Shown here: positions 44,283-54,625 of the stretch, piece by piece
Numbering within the stretch: the stretch's first letter is position 1
Layout: every line of letters begins with the position of its first letter
NCBI RefSeq assembly: GCF_022227845.1
Contig: NZ_JAJNQN010000009.1
Coordinates: forward strand, 62,001 to 126,000
Direction of reading: 5' to 3'
Length of the DNA: 64,000 bases
Origin: Ectothiorhodospira lacustris
GTDB lineage: Bacteria > Pseudomonadota > Gammaproteobacteria > Ectothiorhodospirales > Ectothiorhodospiraceae
Position numbers and translations under genes: made by a program
Notes under the pieces: model-generated
The model's database searches: none
What the model was told of the DNA's origin: nothing
The model's input: only the letters and a program-made list of their open reading frames with translations

Positions 44283-44651
44283 ATGTCGGAGATTTCAGGA
44301 AATACGGTTGGGGGCGAGCCGGGCAAGGATCAGGCCATGATGCCGAAGATCATCTATGCCCTGTACTTGGTCTCGCCCATCGTCGGCCTGACGGGGCTGA
44401 TTGGTGTGATCGTGGCCTATGTCTATCGGGGCGACGGCAGCGGCTGGCTGCGGAGCCATTATGATTTCCAGATCCGTACTTTCTGGATTGGGCTGTTGTA
44501 CGTGATCGTGGGCATACTGCTGACGTTCGTCGTCGTTGGCTACCTGGTGCTGCTATTCTGGTTTGTGTGGCTGGTTATCCGTTGCGTGAAGGGCTGGAAG
44601 GCGCTGAGCGAGGGGCAGGCCGTGGCCAACCCAGAACGCTGGTCGTGGTGA
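44283..44651 (+). CDS. DUF4870-like small membrane protein
   Basis: A 122-residue protein with three predicted helices (IIYALYLVSPIVGLTGLIGV, then WIGLLYVIVGILLTFVVVGY, then LLFWFVWLVIRCVKG). Between them is WLRSHYDFQIRTFW, the conserved loop (HYxFQ-x-RTFW) typical of the DUF4870-type family. No function is known. It is on the same strand as the fusion reductase, 84 nt downstream. Confidence 0.78.
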   Translation: MSEISGNTVGGEPGKDQAMMPKIIYALYLVSPIVGLTGLIGVIVAYVYRGDGSGWLRSHYDFQIRTFWIGLLYVIVGILLTFVVVGYLVLLFWFVWLVIRCVKGWKALSEGQAVANPERWSW

Positions 44652-44679
44652 AGTGCAGGTGCTCCGGAGGGGCGGCAGG

Positions 44680-45318
44680 TTAGCGGCCCCTTTGCCCTGC
44701 TGAGCGCAGGGAGAGCAGGGCGGGCGTCAGCACCAGCAGGGCCAGGATGCCCAGAGGCAGCAGCAGGCTCGGGGAGAGGATGTCCGTCATGCCCAGGCTC
44801 TGCGCCTGGGTCAGGCTGGACAACTCCGCCCCCAGACTCGCCACGACGAAGGAGATGGGCAGCAGCCCCAGAAAAGTGGCCACCAGTACATGGCGGAAGG
44901 GGATCGGAAACGCCACCGGCAGCATGTTGATCAGCCAGGCCGGTACCAGGGGGAACAGGCGCGCCGCCAGGATCACGCTGAAGGCATTTGCGTTCACCTT
45001 CGCCTCCATTTTCTGCAGTCGGTGTCCCCAGCGGCGATGGATGGGACCGCGGAACAGCCGGCGCCCCACGGCACCCACCATCACCGCACTGAAGGCCGAA
45101 CCGGTGGCACTGAGCACGGCACCCAGCGGCGCCCCGAACAGGAAGCCGCCCGTGAGCATGAGCAGGAACCCCCCGGGAAACGGGGTGACCTTGCCGAAGG
45201 TCACGGCCACCACGTAGCCGGCGGCCATCGCCACGGGATGAAGCGCCGTCCACGCCAGCAGGGTTTCCTGGGATGCGACGACCCAGGCGGTCAGGTTGAA
45301 CAGGGGCTCGTTCATCAT
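44680..45318 (-). CDS. TVP38/TMEM64 (VTT/DedA-like) membrane protein
   Basis: A 212-residue integral membrane protein. VTT-domain marks are GKVTPFPGGFLLMLTGGFLFGAPLGAVLSA (about 42-71), then GAVGRRLFRG and FSVILAARLFPLVPAWLINM. The family relates to DedA scaffolds and eukaryotic scramblases. Bacterial members are linked to lipid carrier recycling and membrane homeostasis. The specific role here is unknown. It is convergent with the DUF4870 gene and divergent from thrS. Confidence 0.88.
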   Translation of the reverse strand: MMNEPLFNLTAWVVASQETLLAWTALHPVAMAAGYVVAVTFGKVTPFPGGFLLMLTGGFLFGAPLGAVLSATGSAFSAVMVGAVGRRLFRGPIHRRWGHRLQKMEAKVNANAFSVILAARLFPLVPAWLINMLPVAFPIPFRHVLVATFLGLLPISFVVASLGAELSSLTQAQSLGMTDILSPSLLLPLGILALLVLTPALLSLRSAGQRGR

Positions 45319-45524
45319 TTGGTCTGAGGATTATAACCACTTGTGCTTTTTCGCCATTTTCGCTAGCCTGAGCGCCATTGTCAGGTTCACGCATCGGCAG
45401 TACCCGGGCTGCCGGCCTTGCCCCGCCATGGGGTCAAAGGTCGGCAGCCCTTTCCCGTGGGGCCATCCCCTTCATCACGAATAGCGCACGACCCCTCGTA
45501 CAGGCCGGCGCAGGAGACATCGAC

Positions 45525-47456
45525 ATGCCCGTCATTACCCTCCCCGACAACAGCCGTCGCAGCTTTGATGCGCCCGTCACTGTGGCTCAGGTGGCCGCCG
45601 ATATCGGTCCCGGCCTCGCCAAGGCCACCCTGGCCGGCAAGATCGACGACCGCCTGGTGGATGCCGCTTACCTGATCGAAGATGATGCCCGTCTGGCCAT
45701 CATCACCGACCGCGATCCGGAAGGGTTGGACATGATCCGCCACTCCACCGCCCACCTCATGGCCCAGGCGGTGAAGACCCTGTATCCCGGCGCTCAGGTG
45801 ACCATCGGTCCCGTGATCGAGGATGGGTTCTACTACGACTTCGCCTATGAACGCCCCTTCCATCCGGAAGACCTGGAAAAGATCGAGGCGAAAATGAAGG
45901 AGTTGGCCAAGGCCGATCTGCCGGTGGCGCGCCGGGTCATGCCCCGTGACGAGGCCGTGGCATTCTTCCGCGAGCAAGGAGAGGAATACAAGGCCCGCCT
46001 CATCGCCGACATCCCCACCAACGAGGATATCTCCCTCTACAGCCAGGGCGAGTTTACCGACCTGTGCCGCGGCCCCCACGTACCCGGCACCGGCAGGCTC
46101 AAGGCCTTCAAGCTTACCAAAGTGGCCGGTGCCTATTGGCGCGGGGACTCCAAGAACGAGATGCTCCAGCGCATCTACGGTACCGCCTGGCCCAACAAGC
46201 AGCAGCTGGAAGAGTATCTCCACCGCCTGGCGGAGGCGGAGCGCCGCGATCATCGTCGCATCGGCCAGGAGCTGAATCTGTTCTCCATTCAGGAGGATGC
46301 CGGCGGCGGCCTGGTATTTTGGCACCCTAACGGCGCCCGCATCCGCCGCGCCATCGAACAGTTCTGGTCCGAGATGCATGAGCGGGCGGGGTACGAGTTT
46401 CTGTATACCCCCCATATCGCCAACCTGGAGCTGTGGAAGACCTCCGGTCATGCGGACTTCTATGCCGAGTCCATGTACGAGCCCATGCAGGACGAGCATC
46501 AGGCCTTCCAGCTCAAGCCCATGAACTGTCCGTTCCATGTGCTGGTGTACAAGGATCGCCTGCGTTCCTACCGTGACCTGCCCCTGCGCTGGGCGGAGAT
46601 GGGGACGGTCTACCGCCGCGAGATGTCCGGTGCCCTGCACGGCCTGATGCGGGTGCGCGGCTTTACCCAGGACGATGCCCACATCTTCTGCCGGGAGGAT
46701 CAGATCGAGGCGGAGATCCTGCGGATCCTGGATCTCACCCTGGCGGTGCTGCAGGCTTTTGGTTTCGAGAACTTCGATATCAACCTGTCCACCCGCCCGG
46801 ACAAGGCCGTGGGCTCGGATCACATCTGGGAGCATGCCACCGCCGCGCTGCGGGCGGCCCTGGAGAAGAAGGGGCTGGCCTATGAGGTGGACGAGGGCGG
46901 CGGTGCCTTCTACGGCCCCAAGATCGATATCAAGATCCGTGACGCCATCGGTCGTCAGTGGCAGTGCTCCACGGTGCAGCTGGACTTCAACCTGCCGGAA
47001 CGCTTCGACATGGAGTACGTGGCGGACGACAACACCCGCAAGCGGCCCATCATGATCCATCGCGCCCTGCTGGGGTCGGTGGAACGCTTCTTCGGCGTGC
47101 TCATCGAGCACTATGCCGGTCACTTCCCCCTGTGGTTGGCGCCGGTACAGGTGCAGGTGCTCACCATCACCGATCGGCAGAACGATTATGCCCGTCAGGT
47201 GGCCGATATTTTGCGCGAACAGGGCTTCCGCGCCGACATGGACTTGAGAAACGAGAAGATCGGCTTTAAAATCCGCGAGCATACGCTTCAACGAGTGCCG
47301 TATCTGCTGGTCCTGGGGGACCGGGAAAGGGATACGGGTACAGTCGCCGTGCGTACGCGCGATGGGCGGGACCTGGGAACGATGGAGATCGATTCCCTGA
47401 TTCAGCGTCTTTCCCTCGAAACCGCGAGCCGCGGCCATTCCATTTTGGAGGATTGA
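45525..47456 (+). CDS. thrS: Threonyl-tRNA synthetase
   Basis: Class II synthetase, 643 residues (E. coli 642). It has an N-terminal TGS domain (about 1-62), an editing domain with HSTAHLMAQ (HxxxH zinc-like motif) and the CRGPH element, a class II catalytic core with zinc ligands including Cys in [11 protein letters not shown], motif 2 in [17 protein letters not shown]-like sequence, and motif 3 near [21 protein letters not shown]-terminal anticodon-binding domain ends the protein. CAGGAG lies 8 nt before the ATG at 45525. The upstream in-frame extension is not coding-like. It starts the translation operon. Confidence 0.97.
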   Translation: MPVITLPDNSRRSFDAPVTVAQVAADIGPGLAKATLAGKIDDRLVDAAYLIEDDARLAIITDRDPEGLDMIRHSTAHLMAQAVKTLYPGAQVTIGPVIEDGFYYDFAYERPFHPEDLEKIEAKMKELAKADLPVARRVMPRDEAVAFFREQGEEYKARLIADIPTNEDISLYSQGEFTDLCRGPHVPGTGRLKAFKLTKVAGAYWRGDSKNEMLQRIYGTAWPNKQQLEEYLHRLAEAERRDHRRIGQELNLFSIQEDAGGGLVFWHPNGARIRRAIEQFWSEMHERAGYEFLYTPHIANLELWKTSGHADFYAESMYEPMQDEHQAFQLKPMNCPFHVLVYKDRLRSYRDLPLRWAEMGTVYRREMSGALHGLMRVRGFTQDDAHIFCREDQIEAEILRILDLTLAVLQAFGFENFDINLSTRPDKAVGSDHIWEHATAALRAALEKKGLAYEVDEGGGAFYGPKIDIKIRDAIGRQWQCSTVQLDFNLPERFDMEYVADDNTRKRPIMIHRALLGSVERFFGVLIEHYAGHFPLWLAPVQVQVLTITDRQNDYARQVADILREQGFRADMDLRNEKIGFKIREHTLQRVPYLLVLGDRERDTGTVAVRTRDGRDLGTMEIDSLIQRLSLETASRGHSILED

Positions 47457-47459
47457 CAT

Positions 47460-47978
47460 ATCAGCGCTGGTAAAGAGAACCGATTAAACGAGCAGATCAA
47501 TGTGCCCCAAGTGCGTCTGATCGGTGAAGACGGCGAGAACATGGGGGTCATGCTGACGCGCGAGGCGATGCGAATCGCCGAGGAAGCCGAACTGGATCTG
47601 GTGGAAATCGTGCCCACGGCCGATCCTCCGGTCTGTCGGGTCATGGACTACGGCAAGTTCAAGTTCGAGCACAGCAAGAAGACGCAGGCTGCCAAGAAAA
47701 ATCAGAAACAGGTTCAGATCAAGGAAGTCAAATTCCGTCCGGGAACGGACGAAGGTGACTACCAGGTCAAGCTTCGCAATCTAAACCGCTTTCTGGAGAA
47801 TGGTGACAAGTGCAAGGTCACCATCCGCTTCCGCGGCCGTGAGATGGCGCACCAGGAGCTGGGTGCAAGGCAGCTCGACCGGATCGAAGCCGATCTGGGT
47901 GAGCTGGCGACGGTAGAACAGCGTCCCAAGATGGAAGGTCGCCAGATGATCATGGTGATCAGTCCGAAGAAGAAGTAA
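47460..47978 (+). CDS. infC: Translation initiation factor IF-3, non-canonical AUC start
   Basis: Prevents premature 50S joining and proofreads initiator selection. The frame is a clear IF3: [76 protein letters not shown] and [13 protein letters not shown]. The first ATG/GTG-type codon (GTG 47502) would cut off the conserved N-terminal leader. The frame extends back to ATC at 47460, preceded by GGAGG (47447-47451, 8 nt spacing) and giving [21 protein letters not shown]3 genes are known for rare AUU/AUC starts that allow autoregulation. 172 residues; begins 3 nt after the thrS stop. Confidence 0.93.
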   Translation: MSAGKENRLNEQINVPQVRLIGEDGENMGVMLTREAMRIAEEAELDLVEIVPTADPPVCRVMDYGKFKFEHSKKTQAAKKNQKQVQIKEVKFRPGTDEGDYQVKLRNLNRFLENGDKCKVTIRFRGREMAHQELGARQLDRIEADLGELATVEQRPKMEGRQMIMVISPKKK

Positions 47979-48095
47979 GCAGTCGGCAGTAAAAAGTAAA
48001 GGCAGTCGATAAGAAAACGGATGCATGGGTCCCGGTACACCTGTGCGTCTTGACCAACATGTCGCCAGCGAGGCGGCATCATCTGGAGTTCAAAG

Positions 48096-48293
48096 ATGCC
48101 GAAGATGAAGACCAATCGGGGCGCCGCCAAGCGCTTCACCAAGACCGGCTCGGGCGCCTTCAAGCGTGCCCAGTCCCATCGTCGTCATATCCTGACGAAG
48201 AAGAGCACCAAGCGTAAGCGTCACCTGCGCGCCGCGTCTCACATCCATGCCTCGGATGTGGCCGCCGTGCGTCAGATGTTGCCCAATAGCTGA
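48096..48293 (+). CDS. rpmI: 50S ribosomal protein L35
   Basis: A 65-residue, strongly basic protein with the family signature [20 protein letters not shown] at the start and [11 protein letters not shown] in the middle. It lies between infC (117 nt upstream, a space where an L20-binding regulatory structure occurs in E. coli, not verified here) and rplT. Confidence 0.97.
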   Translation: MPKMKTNRGAAKRFTKTGSGAFKRAQSHRRHILTKKSTKRKRHLRAASHIHASDVAAVRQMLPNS

Positions 48294-48319
48294 GCCGAGT
48301 CACCCAGGAGTTTTAGAGC

Positions 48320-49803
<1,484 letters not shown>

Positions 49804-49821
49804 GAAAATTCTGAATCAGTC

Positions 49822-49913
49822 ATTCCCGCGCAAGCGGGAATCCAGTCATGGACTGGACACTCCGTCACTCCCGCGTAAGCGGGAGTGACGGAGGGGCGGG
49901 AGTGACGGAGGGG
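49822..49913 (+). repeat. REP-like palindromic elements within the pheS-pheT intergenic space
   Basis: The first palindrome is ATTCCCGC/GCGGGAAT (49822-49841). The second, larger one is TCCGTCACTCCCGC with GCGGGAGTGACGGA (49861-49892, 14-bp stem, loop GTAA). GCGGGAGTGACGGAGGGG then repeats directly (49879-49896 and 49896-49913). They resemble extragenic REP/BIME units, and mRNA structure here could set the ratio of pheS to pheT. No REP-associated transposase is nearby. Confidence 0.82.
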
Positions 49914-49963
49914 AATTTGTTCAGTGTTTCCCTAACCCATTCCGAATCCAAGGTTGAGTATCT

Positions 49964-52342
49964 ATGAAAATCAGTAATCAATGGCTGGGTCAGTGGGTGG
50001 ATCACGGCCTGGCGGTGGACGCCCTGGGCCATCGCCTGACCATGGCGGGCTTGGAGCTGGACGCCGTCACGACGGTGGCGCCGGATTTTACCGGCGTGGT
50101 GGTGGCCCATGTGATCGCCGTGGAACCCCATCCGGACGCAGACAAGCTGCGGGTTTGTCAGGTGGATGACGGCAGCGGCGAGCCGGTGCAGGTGGTCTGC
50201 GGCGCGCCTAATGTGCAGGTGGGCATGCGCGCTCCCTTTGCCCGGGTCGGCGCGGTCCTGCCTGGCGATTTCAAGATCAAGAAGGCCAAACTGCGGGGGG
50301 TACCGTCCTTCGGCATGCTCTGTTCCGCCCGGGAGCTGGGTCTGTCCGAGGCCCATGAAGGTCTCATGTCCCTGCCGGACGAACCGGCGGCGGGCACGGA
50401 CGTTCGTGTGCTGCTGGGGCTGGATGACCAGGTCCTGGAAGTGGACCTGACACCGAACCGGGCCGACTGCCTGAGCATGGCCGGGGTGGCCCGGGAGGTG
50501 GCGACCCTGACGGGCCGGCCCCTTCAGGTACTGGAAGTGCCGGCAGTGTCGGTGGCCTGTGAGGATGTCTTCCCGGTGCGCCTGGAGGCGCCCGCGGACT
50601 GTCCGCGCTATGCCGGTCGGGTGATCCGGGGCGTGAATCCCGCCGCGCCCACGCCGCTGTGGATGCAGGAACGTCTGCGCCGGGCCGGGATCCGCAGCCT
50701 GGGTCCCCTGGTGGATGTGACCAACTACGTCATGCTGGAGTTGGGTCAGCCCATGCATGCCTTCGATCTGTCCGTGCTCGATGGCGCCATCGTGGTGCGC
50801 CGGGCCCGGGACGGTGAGACCCTGGTATTGCTGGATGGCCAGGAACTCAAGCTGGGCGCCGATGATCTGGTGATCGCCGACGAAGGTAAGCTGCTGGCTC
50901 TGGCGGGCATCATGGGCGGCGAGGCCAGCGGCGTGACCGATGACACCCGGGATGTATTCCTGGAGTCGGCCCACTTCGTGCCCATGGCCGTGGCCGGGCG
51001 TGCCCGCCATCATGGCCTGCACACCGAGTCGTCCCACCGTTTCGAGCGGGGTGTGGATCCGGCGCTGCCCCTGCGTGCCCTGGAGCGGGCCACGCAGCTG
51101 CTGTGCGAGATCGCCGGCGGTACCCCGGGGCCGGCCAACGTGGCCGAGGAGGCATCTCAGGTGCCGGTGTGCGCACCCATTACCCTGCGGCCTGCCCGGG
51201 TGAGTCGTCTGCTGGGCCTGGCGCTGCCGCCCGCGCGGATGCGGGAGATCCTCGTTGCCCTGGGCTGCGAGGTGAGCGGAATGGGGGAGGCCTGGCAGGT
51301 CGCGGTGCCCTCGTTCCGCTTCGATCTGGCCATCGAGGAAGACCTGGTGGAGGAGATCGCCCGGGTTCATGGCTATGACGATCTGCCTTCCGAGCTGCCC
51401 CTGGTCCGCCCCGGCATCACCTGGCTGGACGAGGCGCGGGTGGATCCTCGCCGCCTGCGCTCCCGCCTGTGTGATCTGGGGTATCTGGAGGCCATCACCT
51501 TCAGCTTCGTGGATGAGGCCCTGGAGGCCGGGTTCTCCCCGGACACCCGGCCGCTCAGGCTGGCCAATCCTCTCTCTTCGGAGTTGGCGGTGATGCGCAC
51601 CACCCTTTGGCCGGGGTTGGTGAAGGCGGCCCTGCACAACCTGCACCGCCAGCAGGCGCGGGTGCGCCTGTTCGAAGTAGGACTGAGGTTCGTGCCCCAA
51701 GACAATGGACTGAAGCAGGAAAAGGTTATCTCCGGCCTGATCTGCGGCGCCCTGTTTCCGGCGCAGTGGGGTCAGGCCGAGCGCCCGGTGGATTTCTTCG
51801 ACATCAAGGGGGATGTGGAATCCCTGCTGGCCCTGGCGGGGCTGGACCGGCGGGTGAGCTGGCGGGCCGGCCGTCATCCGGCGCTGCATCCCGGGCAGTG
51901 CGCCGAGCTGTGCCTGGACGGGGAATCCCTGGGTTGGGTCGGCGCCCTGAATCCGGCGTTGGAAGCCGGGCTGGATCTGGAAACACCGGTGTTCCTGTTC
52001 GAGCTTTCACTGGAAAAGGTCTGCCGGGGGCGTCTGCCCGGATTCCGGGAGCAGAGCCGGTTCCCGGCCATTCGTCGCGACCTGGCCCTGCTGGTGGACA
52101 CCGCCCTGCCGGCCGCCCGGGTGGTGGAAGTGATCGAAAGCGCCGGCCACGAAGCGCTCAGAGGGGTGAACCTGTTTGACGTCTATACGGGGCGGGGGGT
52201 GCCGGAGGGTAGAAAAAGTCTTGCTTTGGGCTTGATTTTACAGGATTTATCCAGCACTCTTACCGACGAAAAAGTGGACGAGATGATCCACGACATCGTG
52301 ACCAAATTACAAGAAGAGGTTGGGGCGACCCTCAGAGCTTGA
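49964..52342 (+). CDS. pheT: Phenylalanyl-tRNA synthetase beta subunit
   Basis: A 792-residue subunit that recognises tRNA-Phe and hydrolyses mischarged Tyr-tRNA. It has an N-terminal tRNA-binding OB domain (about 39-150, VIAVEPHPDADKLRVCQV and GAPNVQVGMRAPFA), B3/B4 editing region (about 205-395, with VDVTNYVMLELGQPMHAFD), B5 (about 400-475) and a C-terminal FDX-ACB domain (about 700-792, FPAIRRDLALLVD). It follows pheS across the REP region and is followed by ihfA after only 3 nt. Confidence 0.97.
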   Translation: MKISNQWLGQWVDHGLAVDALGHRLTMAGLELDAVTTVAPDFTGVVVAHVIAVEPHPDADKLRVCQVDDGSGEPVQVVCGAPNVQVGMRAPFARVGAVLPGDFKIKKAKLRGVPSFGMLCSARELGLSEAHEGLMSLPDEPAAGTDVRVLLGLDDQVLEVDLTPNRADCLSMAGVAREVATLTGRPLQVLEVPAVSVACEDVFPVRLEAPADCPRYAGRVIRGVNPAAPTPLWMQERLRRAGIRSLGPLVDVTNYVMLELGQPMHAFDLSVLDGAIVVRRARDGETLVLLDGQELKLGADDLVIADEGKLLALAGIMGGEASGVTDDTRDVFLESAHFVPMAVAGRARHHGLHTESSHRFERGVDPALPLRALERATQLLCEIAGGTPGPANVAEEASQVPVCAPITLRPARVSRLLGLALPPARMREILVALGCEVSGMGEAWQVAVPSFRFDLAIEEDLVEEIARVHGYDDLPSELPLVRPGITWLDEARVDPRRLRSRLCDLGYLEAITFSFVDEALEAGFSPDTRPLRLANPLSSELAVMRTTLWPGLVKAALHNLHRQQARVRLFEVGLRFVPQDNGLKQEKVISGLICGALFPAQWGQAERPVDFFDIKGDVESLLALAGLDRRVSWRAGRHPALHPGQCAELCLDGESLGWVGALNPALEAGLDLETPVFLFELSLEKVCRGRLPGFREQSRFPAIRRDLALLVDTALPAARVVEVIESAGHEALRGVNLFDVYTGRGVPEGRKSLALGLILQDLSSTLTDEKVDEMIHDIVTKLQEEVGATLRA

Positions 52343-52345
52343 TCG

Positions 52346-52648
52346 ATGGCATTGACAAAGGCGGAGATGGCGGAGCGGCTGCATGAAGAACTCGGGCTTA
52401 ACAAGCGTGAGGCCAAGGAGCTTGTGGAGCTCTTCTTCGAGGAAGTTCGCACCGCACTGGAGGTGGGGGAGCAGGTAAAGTTGTCGGGGTTCGGCAACTT
52501 CACGCTCAGGGACAAGAACCAGCGGCCCGGCCGTAATCCCAAGACCGGTGAGGAGATTCCCATTTCCGCCCGTCGCGTGGTGACGTTCCGTCCTGGTCAG
52601 AAACTGAAGGCGAGGGTCGAGTCCTATGCTGGAAGCGGGCAACAATAG
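52346..52648 (+). CDS. ihfA: Integration host factor alpha subunit
   Basis: A 100-residue DNA-bending protein of the HU/IHF family: [60 protein letters not shown] (the minor-groove arm with the intercalating Pro), [19 protein letters not shown]. The location after pheT is the usual gammaproteobacterial order for ihfA rather than ihfB. Its 3' end overlaps the merR-family gene by 23 nt. Confidence 0.97.
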   Translation: MALTKAEMAERLHEELGLNKREAKELVELFFEEVRTALEVGEQVKLSGFGNFTLRDKNQRPGRNPKTGEEIPISARRVVTFRPGQKLKARVESYAGSGQQ

Positions 52649-52991
52649 CGAACTCCCGGCCATTCCCGGGAAACGTTATTTCACCATCGGGGAGGTCAGC
52701 GAGCTGTGTGGGGTGAAGCCCCATGTATTGCGCTACTGGGAACAGGAGTTCCCCTCCCTGAAGCCCGTCAAGCGGCGCGGTAACCGCCGTTATTACCAGC
52801 GACAGGATGTCATCCTGATTCGCCAGATCCGCAGCCTGCTCTATGAGCAGGGTTATACCATCGGCGGTGCCAGGCAGAAACTGTCGGGGCAGGAGGCCCG
52901 CGACGACACCTCCCAGAGTCAGCAGATCATCCGGCAGATGCGGCTGGAACTGGAGGAGATCCTGCACATCCTGCGGCAGAAGCCGTCGTGA
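52626..52991 (+). CDS. MerR-family transcriptional regulator
   Basis: A 121-residue regulator with an N-terminal winged helix-turn-helix: [40 protein letters not shown], then the dimerisation helix [20 protein letters not shown]. This is the gene regularly found after ihfA in gammaproteobacteria. It lacks metal-binding cysteines of classical MerR sensors and its target is unknown. It overlaps ihfA by 23 nt. Confidence 0.93.
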   Translation: MLEAGNNSELPAIPGKRYFTIGEVSELCGVKPHVLRYWEQEFPSLKPVKRRGNRRYYQRQDVILIRQIRSLLYEQGYTIGGARQKLSGQEARDDTSQSQQIIRQMRLELEEILHILRQKPS

Positions 52992-53063
52992 AAAAATAGT
53001 AAGAATTTGGTCGCAAAAACACTTCACAAATGGAAAAACATACCCTACAATGCTGCACTTTCT

Positions 53064-53142
<79 letters not shown>

Positions 53143-53152
53143 TCCCGAAAAA

Positions 53153-53175
53153 CCCGGCTCAAGGCCGGGTTTTTT
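53153..53175 (+). terminator. Rho-independent terminator after tRNA-Pro
   Basis: CCCGGC (53153-53158), loop TCAAG, GCCGGG (53164-53169), then T6. It is preceded by an A-rich stretch. Confidence 0.9.
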
Positions 53176-53227
53176 GTGCCCGCCATTCGTCCTGTTCCCG
53201 CGAACCTTACCGAGGGTGCCGCGCATC

Positions 53228-54616
53228 ATGAGTACCGAGGTCGTTCCAGAACACCGCCGGGACTGGCGCGCCGCCCTGGCCGTCTATCGGCATCCCCGGG
53301 TCCTCGGCATGCTGTTTCTGGGTTTTGCCGCCGGCTTGCCGCTGCTGCTGGTGGGGGGGACGTTCACCGCCTGGTTGCGGGATCTGGGGGTGGAACTGGC
53401 CGCCATCGGCTTTTTGAGCTGGGTGGGCATGGCCCACAGCATCAAGATTTTCTGGGCGCCGGTGGTGGACCGGATGCCCTTACCCTTCCTGACCCCTTGG
53501 CTGGGACGGCGGCGTGCCTGGATGATCCTGGCCCAGGGGGTGATCGCCCTGGGGCTGTTGGGTATTGCACTGACCGATCCCCGCGAGCATCTGTGGCTGG
53601 TGGCCGTCTGGGCGGTGCTGACCGCTTTTGGTTCGGCGACCCAGGACATCGCCGTCGACGCCTATCGCATCGAGGCGGTGAGCCGGGACCGGCAGGGCGC
53701 CATGGCGGCATCCTACATCTTCGGTTACCGAGTGGCCCTGCTGGCCGCCGGAGCGGGGGCGCTGCATCTGGCTGCCGTGGGGAACTGGAGTCTGTCCTAC
53801 GGGGTGATGGCCGCGCTGATGGCGGTGGGCGTGATCACCACGCTGATCATCCGCGAGCCGGAGGTGACCACCAACAGCAGCACCCGGCGCCTGGAGCAGC
53901 GGGTGGTGGATTATCTGGATCGCACCGCCCATCGTGGTTGGCGTCGTCGTTTCACGGCCTGGTTCATCGGCGCGGTGATTTGCCCCTTTGCGGATTTTTG
54001 GCACCGCTACGGTAAGGTGGCCCTGCTGGTGTTGCTGTTCGTGGCCACGTTTCGCATCAGCGACATCTTCATGGGGGTGATGGCCAACCCCTTCTATCTG
54101 GACCTGGGCTTTTCCAAGACCGAGATCGCTAACGTGGCCGCGGCCTTCGGCCTGGCCATGACCCTGACCGGGGCCGCGCTGGGGGGGCTTTTGGTGATGC
54201 GCTTCGGCATCACCCGCATGCTCATTGCGACCGCCTGTCTGGCGCCCCTGACCAATCTGACCTTTTCCTGGTTGGCCACCCTGGGTCCGGAGCTGTATGG
54301 TCTGACATTTGCCATCATGGCGGACAACATCAGCGGGGGACTGGCCATTTCTGTGTTCATTGCCTATCTGTCGAGCCTGACCAACAGTGCCTATACGGCC
54401 ACTCAGTATGCCCTGTTCAGCTCCATCATGACCCTGCCGGGCCAGTTCCTGGCGGGCTTTACCGGGCTGCTGGTGGAGCAGGTGGGCTGGGTCTGGTTCT
54501 TCATCTCATCGGCCGGCATCGGCCTGCCGGCTATCCTATTGGCGGTGCTGATCGCCCGCCTGGCCAATCCCGATCAGGTGGTCAGGCCCGGCCGCCCGGC
54601 GGAAAACCGCAGATGA
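53228..54616 (+). CDS. AmpG-like major facilitator transporter
   Basis: A 462-residue inner-membrane permease with about 12 helices. AmpG-type features near the start are FLGFAAGLPLLLVGGTFTAW, LRDLGVELAAIGFLSWVGMA and KIFWAPVVDRMPLPFLTPWL, followed by GRRRAWMILAQ and SATQDIAVDAYRIE. The family imports GlcNAc-anhMurNAc muropeptides for cell-wall recycling. The upstream in-frame extension runs through tRNA-Pro, so the ATG at 53228 is used. The next gene, a hybrid kinase, follows after 9 nt. Confidence 0.88.
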   Translation: MSTEVVPEHRRDWRAALAVYRHPRVLGMLFLGFAAGLPLLLVGGTFTAWLRDLGVELAAIGFLSWVGMAHSIKIFWAPVVDRMPLPFLTPWLGRRRAWMILAQGVIALGLLGIALTDPREHLWLVAVWAVLTAFGSATQDIAVDAYRIEAVSRDRQGAMAASYIFGYRVALLAAGAGALHLAAVGNWSLSYGVMAALMAVGVITTLIIREPEVTTNSSTRRLEQRVVDYLDRTAHRGWRRRFTAWFIGAVICPFADFWHRYGKVALLVLLFVATFRISDIFMGVMANPFYLDLGFSKTEIANVAAAFGLAMTLTGAALGGLLVMRFGITRMLIATACLAPLTNLTFSWLATLGPELYGLTFAIMADNISGGLAISVFIAYLSSLTNSAYTATQYALFSSIMTLPGQFLAGFTGLLVEQVGWVWFFISSAGIGLPAILLAVLIARLANPDQVVRPGRPAENRR

Positions 54617-54625
54617 GGTTCCATC

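Noticed and set aside
47502-47978. infC starting at GTG 47502
   Set aside because: It would delete the conserved N-terminal segment of IF3. The upstream ATC with GGAGG fits better.
49821-49913. CRISPR-like repeats
   Set aside because: The repeats are palindromic REP-type units without regular spacers or cas genes.
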